The notes: generated from the letters alone by a model not told the origin. A DNA stretch of 64,000 bases from Succiniclasticum ruminis DSM 9236 (GCF_900112895.1 NZ_FONL01000012.1:1-64000); one strand, 5' to 3'; counted from the stretch's first letter, positions 9,271-17,927 are shown. Program-made: numbers and translations.

Positions 9271-9302
9271 ATGTAAACGGTTATAAGTTTGGAGGTGTGT
9301 GA

Positions 9303-10076
9303 ATGAAGTTACTGGAAAAAGCCCGTATCCTGAACAGACTGATGCAGAACGGGGAACGCGTCAAGTATAAAGAGGTTGCGTTATTACTGCGGAACCTGAT
9401 TTCCAGCAATGTTTATGTAATCGATATAGATGGAAAAATAATGGGCTACGGTCTGCTGGATGAGTTTGAATGCGACGTGATGCGCGATATGGTGCTGGTG
9501 AACCAGCGTTTCCCGGAAAAGTACATGGAGTTTGTCAAGGAGACAACGGAAACCAATTCCAATATCAGCCACAAAGATCAGAAGTGTTCGTTTATTGACA
9601 CAAAGAAGTGTATGTACGGGGAAAAGCGTACTACAATCGTACCGGTTAACGGTAACGGCGAACGCATAGCGACCCTGATTCTGGCCCGTTATGACAGGGA
9701 TTTTAATGACGATGACCTGTTGCTGGCGGAATATGCGGCAGCGGTGATCGGTGTGGAAATCCTGCGGGAACGCGAGGTCCAGGTAAAGGAAAACGCGCAA
9801 AAGAAAGCCAGCGTGCAGATTGCGTTCTCCACGCTTTCTTTCTCCGAATGGGAAGCCATCGTTAACATTCTGGCGGAACTAAACGGTACGGAAGGCATTC
9901 TGGTTGCATCAAAAATTGCTGACAGGGTTGGCATTACCCGTTCCGTCATCGTGAACGCGTTGCGCAAATTTGAAAGCGCGAATCTGATTGAGACCAAATC
10001 ACTGGGAATGAAAGGTACTTATATTAGAGTTAAAAATGAGTTTTTGCTGGAAGAAATCCGGAATCAGGAGAATTAA
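9303..10076 (+). CDS. codY: GTP-sensing pleiotropic repressor CodY
   Basis: CodY represses nutrient-scavenging genes when GTP and branched-chain amino acids are abundant. The 257-residue product has the N-terminal GAF-type sensor (from MKLLEKARILNRLMQ) and a C-terminal winged helix-turn-helix (VASKIADRVGITRSVIVNAL, then a KFESANLIETKSLG segment) that contacts DNA. Length is almost that of Bacillus CodY. GGAGGTG precedes the ATG. It is probably cotranscribed with xerC. Its presence means CodY boxes can be expected in the genome; candidate boxes in this window are discussed separately. Confidence 0.96.
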   Translation: MKLLEKARILNRLMQNGERVKYKEVALLLRNLISSNVYVIDIDGKIMGYGLLDEFECDVMRDMVLVNQRFPEKYMEFVKETTETNSNISHKDQKCSFIDTKKCMYGEKRTTIVPVNGNGERIATLILARYDRDFNDDDLLLAEYAAAVIGVEILREREVQVKENAQKKASVQIAFSTLSFSEWEAIVNILAELNGTEGILVASKIADRVGITRSVIVNALRKFESANLIETKSLGMKGTYIRVKNEFLLEEIRNQEN

Positions 10077-10129
10077 CGGATGTTGCTTGTAACTCGTTGA
10101 GAGTTTTCAGAGGTGACGATCAGTAGACC

Positions 10130-11233
10130 ATGAGAAGATTTTTCTATTTTTGGTCAGCGGTCGGGGTATTGCTGACCGGACTATATTGGCTGATGTACCG
10201 GCGTGGTTTTACATTTTTAAACCACGCTTTTGTTTTGTGTTTCTTTCTGTGTTTGCCGTTGCTGTTTTGCGCGGTCAACGTGTGGGGGCCTTCTCTTGCC
10301 GTTGATCCCCGGGTATTAAGGCCCTTTGCCTTTCTGGGCGGGTACTGGCTGGCTTTTTTCCATTATTCTGCCTATGCGGGTATTTTGTATCTGGTATTGC
10401 GGGTTGTTGGGTTGCTCGGGGGAAACGGGGCTTTCTGGCAACAGGCTTACACCCTTTATGCAAAAGCGGCCTTTGTTGCTGTAATGGCAATTCTGGTTTA
10501 CGGTGCCTGGAACGCGCTGCACCCGGTTGTGCGGACAATGGAGCATGATACCGGAAAGCATCTGTCTCAACCGGTGAAGATCGTGCTGGTCACGGATATC
10601 CATCTGGGCTCCCTTTTTGGCCGGCAGTACGCGGCAGAACTGACAGCGCTTATTAACCGTCAGAATGCAGATGTGGTGTTGTTTGGCGGGGATCAGGTAG
10701 ACAACGACCTGGGTTACCTGTTGCGGGAAAAGAGCTATGAACCGCTGCGGAATATTAAAAGCAAACACGGCGTCTATGCGATTTTGGGAAACCACGACCA
10801 TTTCAGCGGCCGGGTACAGGAAGAACTGGAACTGTTCAGGTCCGTCGGCTTCCATATGCTGGTGGACGAAGCGGTGGATTTGCCCTGCGGCGTGCATCTG
10901 GCCGGCCTGGAAGACTTTCGCAGTGAGCCGCGCAATCCGTATCTGGAAAAACTGGCGGGTACAGATCCCGGTAAGGTTAATATCCTGTTGGAGCATCAGC
11001 CCCGGCGATTTTTGGAAGCGGAAAAGGCCGGCTACGATTTATACATGGCAGGGCATACCCACGGCGGCCAGCAGGCTCCGCTTAATTTAGTAACAAAACG
11101 TATGTATCTGCTGGATTACGGCAATAAGAAGTTCGGCAACATGATGGGCATCACTTCCTGCGGTTACGGTTTGTGGGGTTCGCCGGTGCGCATCGGCAGC
11201 ACTCCGGAAATCGTTGTGATCACAATAAAGTAG
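10130..11233 (+). CDS. Membrane-anchored calcineurin-like metallophosphoesterase
   Basis: The N-terminal ~145 residues hold about four hydrophobic segments, and a cytoplasmic metallophosphoesterase domain follows. The metal-binding motifs are complete: DIHLG, GGDQVDND, GNHDHF, an isolated His in LEHQP, and GHTHGGQ. Relatives include YkuE/YaeI-type enzymes and, in some diderms, UDP-2,3-diacylglucosamine hydrolases, so a lipid-linked or nucleotide-linked diphosphate is a possible substrate; this is inference. AGAGGTG lies about 14 nt before the ATG, a long spacing, so the start is not certain. It lies between codY and a DMT transporter with no clear functional link. Confidence 0.85.
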   Translation: MRRFFYFWSAVGVLLTGLYWLMYRRGFTFLNHAFVLCFFLCLPLLFCAVNVWGPSLAVDPRVLRPFAFLGGYWLAFFHYSAYAGILYLVLRVVGLLGGNGAFWQQAYTLYAKAAFVAVMAILVYGAWNALHPVVRTMEHDTGKHLSQPVKIVLVTDIHLGSLFGRQYAAELTALINRQNADVVLFGGDQVDNDLGYLLREKSYEPLRNIKSKHGVYAILGNHDHFSGRVQEELELFRSVGFHMLVDEAVDLPCGVHLAGLEDFRSEPRNPYLEKLAGTDPGKVNILLEHQPRRFLEAEKAGYDLYMAGHTHGGQQAPLNLVTKRMYLLDYGNKKFGNMMGITSCGYGLWGSPVRIGSTPEIVVITIK

Positions 11234-11321
11234 ATGCCTGTTGCATGATAATACCGGCGGGGCAGTATCATTTTTTTGGTTTTCTTTATTTTTTTTAAGT
11301 AATTTAGCGGAAATACAGACG

Positions 11322-12284
11322 ATGAACGATAAAAAAATGTTTGGTAACCTGCTGCTGTTGCTGACCGCGATGATCTGGGGCACGGCGTTTGTGTTCCAGC
11401 GCGTGGGCATGGACAGCATCGAACCGGTTACGTTTAACGCGGCGCGTATGGCCCTGGCAGCGGTGATGGTAGGCGCGCTGGCATTCGGCCTGCGGCAGAG
11501 GAAAAGTAAGGATATTTCACCGCGGAATGCTGCCGCAATGCCAGTACCCGGAGCGGCAGGAAAAACACCAGTGCAGGCAGGGGAGCGTAAGTCACAGTGG
11601 AACCGGACATGGAAGGGCGGTATCTGCTGCGGCCTGTTTTTAACGGCGGGCAGCGTGTTCCAGCAGATGGGGGTAGTGTATACGACCGCCGGCAAGGCCG
11701 GATTTATCACAGCCATGTACATGCTGCTGGTGCCAATCCTGAATTTCCTTTTGTTTAAAAAGAAAAACTCATGGCTGGTGTGGCTGGCAGTTTTTCTGGG
11801 TGTGGGCGGCATGTATCTGTTATGCGTGAAAGAAGATTTCAGCCTGACCCGGGGCGATATTCTGGTCTGTATCTGCGCGCTGATGTTCAGCGGACACATT
11901 TTGTGCTGTGATTATTTCGTTAAGCTGGCGAGCGCCGTTGAACTGGCTGCCATCCAGTTTGCTACGGCAGCAGTTGTTTCCGCTGTGATTGCGTCTTTTA
12001 CTGAAAGTCCAAACTGGGCAGGCATCGCGGCTGCCACGGTTCCCATCCTGTATTGCGGCGTGGTTTCGGGCGGCATCGGGTACACCCTGCAAATCGTTGC
12101 CCAAAAGTTTACGGATCCCACCATTGCGTCGCTGCTTATGAGTCTCGAATCTGTATTTGCCGTCATCGCCGGGGCGCTTTTGCTGGGTGAACAGATGAGT
12201 TCCCGGGAACTTCTGGGGTGCACGGTAATGTTTGCGGCCACGGTCCTGGTGCAGATCCCGCTGCCGGATGAAAGAAAAAACTGA
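11322..12284 (+). CDS. EamA/DMT-superfamily transporter
   Basis: Predicted inner-membrane exporter of the drug/metabolite transporter superfamily with two five-helix EamA repeats. The first begins LLLLTAMIWGTAFVFQRVGM and the second GDILVCICALMFSGHILC. The C-terminal helix pair (LLMSLESVFAVIAGALLLGE) is the usual EamA ending. A hydrophilic stretch of about 35 residues, rich in Pro, Ala and Lys, separates helix 2 from helix 3 and is longer than normal. I chose ATG 11322 because the family motif starts a few residues later; the frame extends to 11241 without a ribosome site. Substrate unknown. Confidence 0.85.
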   Translation: MNDKKMFGNLLLLLTAMIWGTAFVFQRVGMDSIEPVTFNAARMALAAVMVGALAFGLRQRKSKDISPRNAAAMPVPGAAGKTPVQAGERKSQWNRTWKGGICCGLFLTAGSVFQQMGVVYTTAGKAGFITAMYMLLVPILNFLLFKKKNSWLVWLAVFLGVGGMYLLCVKEDFSLTRGDILVCICALMFSGHILCCDYFVKLASAVELAAIQFATAAVVSAVIASFTESPNWAGIAAATVPILYCGVVSGGIGYTLQIVAQKFTDPTIASLLMSLESVFAVIAGALLLGEQMSSRELLGCTVMFAATVLVQIPLPDERKN

Positions 12285-12400
12285 ATAACGGCTGTATTTT
12301 ACATGCAACCGGGAATGATATCTGAAAATTCAATATACAGACAGGTAAGACAGTATTTTGTGTACAATATACTTTTGAAGATCCTGGTGTATTTTTAAGA

Positions 12401-12431
12401 ATAGTGTAATATCCATTACACTATTTTTTTT
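12401..12431 (+). terminator. Rho-independent terminator after the DMT transporter gene
   Basis: A perfect 10-bp stem, ATAGTGTAAT at 12401-12410 with ATTACACTAT at 12415-12424, with a 4-nt loop and a run of eight T. Confidence 0.8.
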
Positions 12432-12452
12432 GCGGCTTAGCCTGGCTTGCTT

Positions 12453-12522
12453 TATAATGTAAAACTATAAGGGATTACAAAGAGTTTACATTTTTAAAGA
12501 AACCGGGTGAAGAGTGTTTCTT
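12453..12522 (+). promoter_or_regulatory. Promoter -10 and leader hairpin of the aminotransferase gene
   Basis: A consensus TATAAT lies at 12453-12458, about 95 nt before the ATG; the -35 is weak. In the leader, AAAGAAAC (12496-12503) pairs with GTTTCTTT (12515-12522) across 11 nt. No known riboswitch signature was recognised. Confidence 0.45.
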
Positions 12523-12553
12523 TAAGCTTACTATTTTTAAAGGGGGATAAAAA

Positions 12554-13747
12554 ATGAAAATTTCAGACCGCGCTTTGGGAATGGAGACATCTCCAATCCG
12601 CAAACTGGCGCCCTATGCGGAGGCTGCCAAAAAGAAAGGGAAGAAAGTTTATCATCTGAACATCGGGCAGCCGGATATTGCGACGTCACCCAAATTCATG
12701 GAAGCCATCCGCAAGTTTGATCAGAAGGTGGTGGCTTACGGAAATTCCCAGGGCGATGTGAACCTGATTAAAGCAATCCAGAAGTACTACGAAGCCTGGG
12801 GCATTCATTACGAAACCAAAAATATCTATATTACAAACGGCGGCAGCGAAGCGCTGGAAATGGCGGTGTTCAGTCTGTGCGATCCCGGTGACGAGATTCT
12901 GGTGTTCGAACCGTTCTATGCTAACTATACGACCTTTGCCAAACTGGGCAACGCAAAAATAACAGCGGTACCTACCCGTGCTGAAGACGGTTATTGCATG
13001 CCGGACATGGCAACCGTTGAAAAATACATCAACGGCAGAACCCGCGCAATCCTGCTGACCAACCCGGGCAATCCCACCGGCGTAGTTTACAGTAAGCAGG
13101 AAATGGACATGATTGCGGAAATTGTTAAAAAGTATGATATCGCCCTGATTTCTGATGAAGTATACCGTGAGTTTGTGTATGACGGAACTTACACCAGTTT
13201 TGGAACGTATAAAGAGCTGGAACAGAACCTTATCATGGTCGATTCGGTTTCCAAACGGTACAGCGCCTGCGGCGCCCGCATCGGCTGCGTTATCAGCAAA
13301 AATAAAGAATTATGCGCGCAGTTCATGAAACTGTGTCAGGGGCGTCTGTGTGCTCCGGCCGTGGAACAGGTTGGAGCGGCTGCCTTATATGAAACGCCGG
13401 CCTCTTACCTTGAAGAGGTCAACAAAGAGTATAAGAAACGCCGTGATACCATTGCGGCCGGTCTGGCAAAGATCCCGGGACTGGTTTCTTCCCAGCCTAA
13501 AGGAGCATTCTATGTGATGGTAAAGTTCCCGGTTGACGATGCGGAAAAATTTGCTATCTGGATGCTGCAGGATTTTGATGTAAACGGCGAAACGGTTATG
13601 ATCGCTCCCGGTAACGGCTTTTACGCCACACCGGGCAAAGGCGTTGACGAAGCCCGCCTGGCCTATGTGTTAAACTGTGAAGATCTGGAAAGGGCAATGG
13701 CATTGCTGGCGGAAGCTGTAAAACAGTATCCGGGACGTAAAATCTGA
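12554..13747 (+). CDS. Class I PLP-dependent aminotransferase (aspartate aminotransferase-like)
   Basis: Cytosolic fold-type I aminotransferase of 397 residues. Motifs in order: HLNIGQPDI (substrate entrance), NGGSEALEMA (phosphate cup), LLTNPGNPTGVVYS, LISDEVYREFVYDG with the Asp that pairs with the pyridine nitrogen, and the PLP Lys in SVSKRYSACGARIG. The end LNCEDLERAMALLAEAV carries the LN segment before the final helix but not the usual Arg there, so substrate range is uncertain. Aspartate or aromatic/branched amino acids are possible. AGGGGGA lies before the ATG. It is monocistronic, bounded by terminators. Confidence 0.88.
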   Translation: MKISDRALGMETSPIRKLAPYAEAAKKKGKKVYHLNIGQPDIATSPKFMEAIRKFDQKVVAYGNSQGDVNLIKAIQKYYEAWGIHYETKNIYITNGGSEALEMAVFSLCDPGDEILVFEPFYANYTTFAKLGNAKITAVPTRAEDGYCMPDMATVEKYINGRTRAILLTNPGNPTGVVYSKQEMDMIAEIVKKYDIALISDEVYREFVYDGTYTSFGTYKELEQNLIMVDSVSKRYSACGARIGCVISKNKELCAQFMKLCQGRLCAPAVEQVGAAALYETPASYLEEVNKEYKKRRDTIAAGLAKIPGLVSSQPKGAFYVMVKFPVDDAEKFAIWMLQDFDVNGETVMIAPGNGFYATPGKGVDEARLAYVLNCEDLERAMALLAEAVKQYPGRKI

Positions 13748-13763
13748 TTCAGATAAAAGGTAA

Positions 13764-13796
13764 AAGGCAGCTGATTAACACCAGCTGCCTTTTTTA
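13764..13796 (+). terminator. Rho-independent terminator after the aminotransferase
   Basis: AGGCAGCTG at 13765-13773 pairs with CAGCTGCCT at 13782-13790 across an 8-nt loop, followed by T6. Confidence 0.9.
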
Positions 13797-13863
13797 ATTC
13801 TTTATTTTGCGGAAGATACCCGTAAGCCTGTTATTTTAAATGACGGATGAGTAAAGCACTGTT

Positions 13864-14607
13864 TTACAGCCGGCTGTTCTGCCAGACCAGATTCAGATCT
13901 TCCGGCAATGCGGAAGTGACTTCCAGAATGGCGTGTGTCCAGGGATGTTCAAAAGAAATTTTATATGCGTGAAGGCCGTGCCTCAGGGGAGGTCCAGGAA
14001 TTTTTCCGTATAAATTGTCGTGCCAGAGGGGACAGCCTATGCCGGCAAAGTGTACCCGGATCTGATGGGTCCGCCCCGTAAAAAGACGGCACCGTACCAG
14101 AGAAAGGTGCGCTTCAGACTTTGCGTCACATATTGCGGAGCCGGAAGACGGATACGCAGAATACCTGTCCGCTGCAGCAACTTTTGCGTCTTGTCCCAAA
14201 AACCTGCCAGAGGGAGAAATTACCCAGTATTCTGTTTTGCATGGCCTGCCTCCGGTATTGATTTCCCGTTCGATGATGCTGCCGGCTTTCCGGGCAATCG
14301 GAAAGTCTAAAATCCCGTGTCCGGCAGGCAGAACCCCGGTGACCAGGGCAAGGTATTCCTTTTGCATACCCTGCTTGATCAGCTGTCCCTGGATTTCAGG
14401 AAGTTTGGCAAAAACCACAAGACCGGATGTATTCCTGTCCAGGCGGGAAACAGGATGCAGGTTCAGGTTCCAACCCTTGCTACGGTAGTACCGGCCAATC
14501 CGGGCAGACAGTGTATCTGCGTCTTCTTTGGTTGTGGGATGGACAAGGATGCCGGGTGGCTTACTGACAATCAGGAGCGCTTCATCTTCATAGCGGATAT
14601 CGAGCAT
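13864..14607 (-). CDS. RluD/RluA-family pseudouridine synthase without S4 domain
   Basis: Converts uridine to pseudouridine in rRNA or tRNA; the target cannot be told from sequence. The product starts at the catalytic fold (RYEDEALLIVSKPPGILVHP), has the catalytic Asp in HPVSRLDRNTSGLVVFAK and the TGRTHQIRVHFAGIGCPLWHD block. A hydrophilic, Ala/Ser-rich stretch of about 30 residues sits just before TGRTHQIR where most relatives have a short turn. I prefer ATG 14607 (AAGAAGTG 8 nt upstream); ATG 14631 is also possible. A frame reaching 14691 would run into the candidate promoter and is unlikely. Confidence 0.87.
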   Translation of the reverse strand: MLDIRYEDEALLIVSKPPGILVHPTTKEDADTLSARIGRYYRSKGWNLNLHPVSRLDRNTSGLVVFAKLPEIQGQLIKQGMQKEYLALVTGVLPAGHGILDFPIARKAGSIIEREINTGGRPCKTEYWVISPSGRFLGQDAKVAAADRYSAYPSSGSAICDAKSEAHLSLVRCRLFTGRTHQIRVHFAGIGCPLWHDNLYGKIPGPPLRHGLHAYKISFEHPWTHAILEVTSALPEDLNLVWQNSRL

Positions 14608-14661
14608 GTTAAGTACACTTCTTTCAGGCATAGTTGTTAAAGCCGTGCATTTGCATATTTT

Positions 14662-14691
14662 AATATACAATACAAAATGATAATGAAGCAA
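14662..14691 (-). promoter_or_regulatory. Candidate promoter of the pseudouridine synthase gene
   Basis: On the minus strand TTGCTT (14686-14691) is followed after 18 nt by TATATT (14662-14667), about 50 nt before the chosen start. Confidence 0.45.
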
Positions 14692-14770
14692 GGTATTTGC
14701 GTGAGAATTCTTGTTTAAGTTATTTTTTATAAAAAACCTTATTATTATGAAGATTTCCCTGACTGAAATA

Positions 14771-14799
14771 TTGTGTCGGACCTGTAACTATGATATAAT
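14771..14799 (+). promoter_or_regulatory. Promoter of the cobalamin operon
   Basis: TTGTGT at 14771-14776 and a consensus TATAAT at 14794-14799 are 17 nt apart. Transcription would begin near 14806, just upstream of the cobalamin aptamer. Confidence 0.65.
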
Positions 14800-14810
14800 T
14801 CAATAATAAT

Positions 14811-14945
14811 CGGTTACAAATGAATAAGTCCGGGTAACAGTCTGTTTAAAAGGCAAGACGGTGAAATTCCGTCACGGTCCCGTCGCTGTCAAACAGTTTT
14901 TTAATTTCTGTCTACAGTCAGCAACCTGCCCGGATTAACTGCACC
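14811..14945 (+). ncRNA. Cobalamin riboswitch
   Basis: Leader RNA that binds a cobalamin and represses the downstream biosynthetic genes. The conserved core GGTGAAATTCC (14870-14880), the GGTCCCGTCGCTGT block just after it, and the B12 box AGTCAGCAACCTGCC (about 14917-14931) are all present. TCCGGG near 14828-14834 can pair with CCCGGA near 14929-14935 to close the domain. About 215 nt of leader separate it from cbiD. No run of U is seen, so translation-level control or a downstream structure (GC-rich arms at about 14982-15010 around an AT-rich core) is more likely than classic attenuation. The boundaries are approximate. Confidence 0.9.
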
Positions 14946-15160
14946 GTAGTCCACGAGTGATGGAATAGGCATAACGCATAGGCGCGGGAATATAAAATAT
15001 GTTACCGCGTCTGGGGTTAACTATGAAGATTTCTGCCAGTGGATGCGGAAGTCTTTTTTGTTATTAAAAACAGGAAACATAAACAGGGAATCGCTGATTG
15101 AAAAGCCGGCAGGTATACCGGGCTTATCTGTGTTTCCGTTAAGAAGGTGTACGAATCAAT

Positions 15161-16357
15161 ATGGAACAGGATGTTGTTGTTTCCCAGGGCAGGCTCATGC
15201 GGCGGGGATATACGACCGGAAGCTGTGCCGCGGCTGCTTCCAAGGCTGCTGCCGTGATGCTTCTTTCCGGGGAAGAAACGGATCAGGTCAAGCTGGATAC
15301 GCCCAAAGGCATTATGCTGACGCTGGATGTGCTGGACATCCTGCGCGGTCCGGGATTTGCCTGCTGTGCGATCCGTAAGGACAGCGGGGATGACCCGGAT
15401 GATACGAACGGGACCCTGATTTACGCTACCGTGTCTGAGCTGCACGCAAAGGTACCTGAAGACGAACTTGTGATGCAGCCCCGCACAGCATCTGTGGAAC
15501 AGTTGGACGGAAAGGTGGAAATCTGGGGCGGTATAGGCGTAGGCAAGGTGACGAAACCCGGGCTGGCCTGTAAGGTGGGAGGACCGGCTATCAATCCGGT
15601 GCCCCGTAAAATGATCACACAGGAAGTGCTGGACGTAATGAATCAGTATGGCTTTGAAGAACCGTTGCGTGTGGTCATCTCTGTTCCGGATGGCCCTGTA
15701 ATCGCGCCCAGGACATTTAATCCGCGGTTGGGTATCGAGGAAGGCATTTCTATTTTAGGTACCAGCGGGATCGTGGAACCCATGAGTGACCGTGCCCTGA
15801 TTGACACGATGTATACGGAGATGGATTCCCGGAAAGCGAACGGGGATAAAGATTTACTGGTGTTCTTCGGCAACTACGGCGCCGATTTTACCCGGGATGA
15901 AATGAAGGTGGATATCAGTAAGGCGGTGACGTGCAGCAATTTTGTGGGGGAACTTTTGGATTACGCGGTATTAAAAGGCTTTGAAAGCGTTCTGATCATC
16001 GGTCATTCCGGCAAACTGATCAAGTTGGCCCAGGGCGTCATGAACACACACTCCAAATACGCCGACTGCCGCTCGGAATTTCTGGCATTGCAGGCCATGT
16101 TCCACGGTGCGGCTCCTTCCGTCGGAAAAGAAATCTATCAGGCTCTGACCACAGATGAAATGACGAAGATCCTGAAACGGGAAGGGCTGTTTGAAACCGT
16201 GATAGAAGAGGCAGCCCGGAAAATTGATTTCTATATGCAGAAACGGGTGCATGGGAAACTGAAAACCGGTGCGATCCTGTTTTCCAATGTTTATGGGTTT
16301 TTAGGGCAGACTGCCGGCGCGGAAGAACTGTTGAAACTGCATCAGAATAACGCCTGA
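15161..16357 (+). CDS. cbiD: Cobalt-precorrin-5B C1-methyltransferase CbiD
   Basis: CbiD methylates C1 of cobalt-precorrin-5B with S-adenosylmethionine in the oxygen-independent cobalamin route. The 398-residue product opens with the family signature RRGYTTGSCAAAASKAA, followed by AIRKDSGDDPDDTNG, GIGVGKVTKPGL, a TNP-type region GTSGIVEPMSD and the C-terminal HSGKLIKLAQGVMNTHS. AGAAGGTG lies ahead of the ATG. It is the first gene after the cobalamin riboswitch and marks the cobalt-early route. Confidence 0.96.
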   Translation: MEQDVVVSQGRLMRRGYTTGSCAAAASKAAAVMLLSGEETDQVKLDTPKGIMLTLDVLDILRGPGFACCAIRKDSGDDPDDTNGTLIYATVSELHAKVPEDELVMQPRTASVEQLDGKVEIWGGIGVGKVTKPGLACKVGGPAINPVPRKMITQEVLDVMNQYGFEEPLRVVISVPDGPVIAPRTFNPRLGIEEGISILGTSGIVEPMSDRALIDTMYTEMDSRKANGDKDLLVFFGNYGADFTRDEMKVDISKAVTCSNFVGELLDYAVLKGFESVLIIGHSGKLIKLAQGVMNTHSKYADCRSEFLALQAMFHGAAPSVGKEIYQALTTDEMTKILKREGLFETVIEEAARKIDFYMQKRVHGKLKTGAILFSNVYGFLGQTAGAEELLKLHQNNA

Positions 16358-16419
16358 CGTAACGTCTGATGAAAATATAAGGTTATTAAAATTTGCAAGC
16401 GATAAAGGAGAAGCATGGT

Positions 16420-17121
16420 ATGAAAGGTAAATTGTACAGCGTTGGCGTTGGCCCCGGCGATCCGGAACTGATGACTCTGAAAGCGGTCCGGCTGATTAAA
16501 GAATGTGATGTGCTGGCGATTCCCCAGGGCGACAGCGATGTGTTGGTCGCTAAAAATATCGTGGAAGGAATCGTCGACCTGAGTAATAAGGAACAGCTTT
16601 TGGTTTATATGCCCATGGTCAAGGATCATGACGTTATATCCAAAGCCCATCAGAAAGGCGCGGACGATATTATCAGGTATCTGGATCAGGGAAAGAACGT
16701 GGTATTTATTACATTGGGATGCCCCACCGTTTACGCTACCTGCATCTACGTACACAAACTGGTGCTGAAGGCCGGTTACGAAGCATTGCTGGTTCCCGGT
16801 GTAACCAGTTTCTGTGCCGTTGCGGCCAAACTGAACGTTTCCCTTTGTGAAAAAGCGGAACCGCTGACCATTCTGCCGGGAAGCTATAAAGAATCCAGCC
16901 GGTTCCTGGATATGCCCGGTAACAAAATCCTGATGAAATCGGCCAGCGAAATCGGCAGGGTCCGGGATGAACTGACCGGGCGCGGTCTTCTGAAACATGC
17001 CCAGATGATTGAGAACTGCGGCCTGCCCGGAGAAAAAGTATATAAAGATCTGAATAAAGTTAACGATAAGAGCAGTTATTTTTCAGTGATACTGGTAAAA
17101 GAAAAGGAGTTTGAACAGTAA
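16420..17121 (+). CDS. cbiL: Cobalt-factor II C20-methyltransferase CbiL
   Basis: SAM-dependent methyltransferase adding the C20 methyl group to cobalt-factor II. The 233-residue tetrapyrrole methylase has the N-terminal SVGVGPGDPELMTLKAV motif, LGCPTVYAT and VPGVTSFCAVAA. I chose ATG 16420; AAAGGAG lies 9 nt upstream. A two-codon frame (ATG GTA TGA at 16415-16423) overlaps this start, and a longer TTG frame reaches 16393, but the family N-terminus fits 16420. Its last base is the first base of cbiF, so translation is probably coupled. Precorrin versus cobalt-precorrin specificity is inferred from the cbiD/cbiG context. Confidence 0.94.
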   Translation: MKGKLYSVGVGPGDPELMTLKAVRLIKECDVLAIPQGDSDVLVAKNIVEGIVDLSNKEQLLVYMPMVKDHDVISKAHQKGADDIIRYLDQGKNVVFITLGCPTVYATCIYVHKLVLKAGYEALLVPGVTSFCAVAAKLNVSLCEKAEPLTILPGSYKESSRFLDMPGNKILMKSASEIGRVRDELTGRGLLKHAQMIENCGLPGEKVYKDLNKVNDKSSYFSVILVKEKEFEQ

Positions 17122-17927
17122 TGATCTATTTTATCGGAGCAGGTCCCGGAGCAGCGGATTTAATTACGGTACGGGGTAAGGAACTGCTGGAAAAGGCAGA
17201 CATGATCATCTATGCCGGTTCCCTGGTTAACCCGGCTTTGCTGGACTACGCAAAACCTGAATGTGAAATTATGAACAGCGCCGTGATGACTCTGGAAGAA
17301 GTTATTGCGGCCATGGTTCCGGCTGCACAGGAAGGCAAGCTGGTAGTCCGTCTGCATACAGGGGATCCCAGCGTGTACGGAGCCCACAGGGAACAAATGG
17401 ATCTTTTAAAGAGTTATAACCTGGATTTTGAAGTTGTGCCTGGCGTCAGTTCGTTCTGCGCGGCAGCGGCTTCCCTGAAAGCGGAATACACTCTTCCGGA
17501 AGTAAGCCAGTCAGTTATTATTACCCGCATGGAAGGCCGGACCGGAGTACCTCCGAAACAAAAGATCAAAGATTACGCAAAGCATCATGCCACCATGGTC
17601 ATCTTCCTCAGCGCGGGCATGCTGGAAAAACTGCAGAAGGAACTGATCAGCGGCGGGTATGGCGCGGACGAACCGGCGGCCATCGTTTACAAAGCTTCAT
17701 GGCCTGATGAAAAGGTGCTGCACTGCACGGTTGGCACCATTGCGGAAACGGCAGCGGCCAATAATGTGAAGAATCTGGCGCTGATCACCGTAGGCGGGTT
17801 CCTGGGTTCGGCCTATGAACGCAGCGAACTGTACAATCCGACCTTTGAAACCGGATACCGTAAAGCCGATGCAAGCAAACTGCAGATCAAACCGGTGACG
17901 AAAACGCATCATAAACCTGGCAAATAA
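17121..17927 (+). CDS. cbiF: Cobalt-precorrin-4 C11-methyltransferase CbiF
   Basis: SAM-dependent methyltransferase acting at C11 of cobalt-precorrin-4. Motifs: FIGAGPGAADLITVRG at the N-terminus, YAGSLVNPALL, RLHTGDPSVYGAHREQM, VPGVSSFCAAAASL and TRMEGRTGVP, all characteristic of CobM/CbiF. Length is 268 residues, slightly longer than usual because of a basic C-terminal tail. It overlaps cbiL by one base (TAATG) and is followed by cbiG after 1 nt, so a single translation-coupled unit is likely. Confidence 0.95.
   Translation: MIYFIGAGPGAADLITVRGKELLEKADMIIYAGSLVNPALLDYAKPECEIMNSAVMTLEEVIAAMVPAAQEGKLVVRLHTGDPSVYGAHREQMDLLKSYNLDFEVVPGVSSFCAAAASLKAEYTLPEVSQSVIITRMEGRTGVPPKQKIKDYAKHHATMVIFLSAGMLEKLQKELISGGYGADEPAAIVYKASWPDEKVLHCTVGTIAETAAANNVKNLALITVGGFLGSAYERSELYNPTFETGYRKADASKLQIKPVTKTHHKPGK

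Noticed and set aside
12316-12330. CodY-box-like sequence upstream of the aminotransferase
   Set aside because: Four mismatches, and it lies upstream of the terminator that ends the preceding transcript, far from the promoter.
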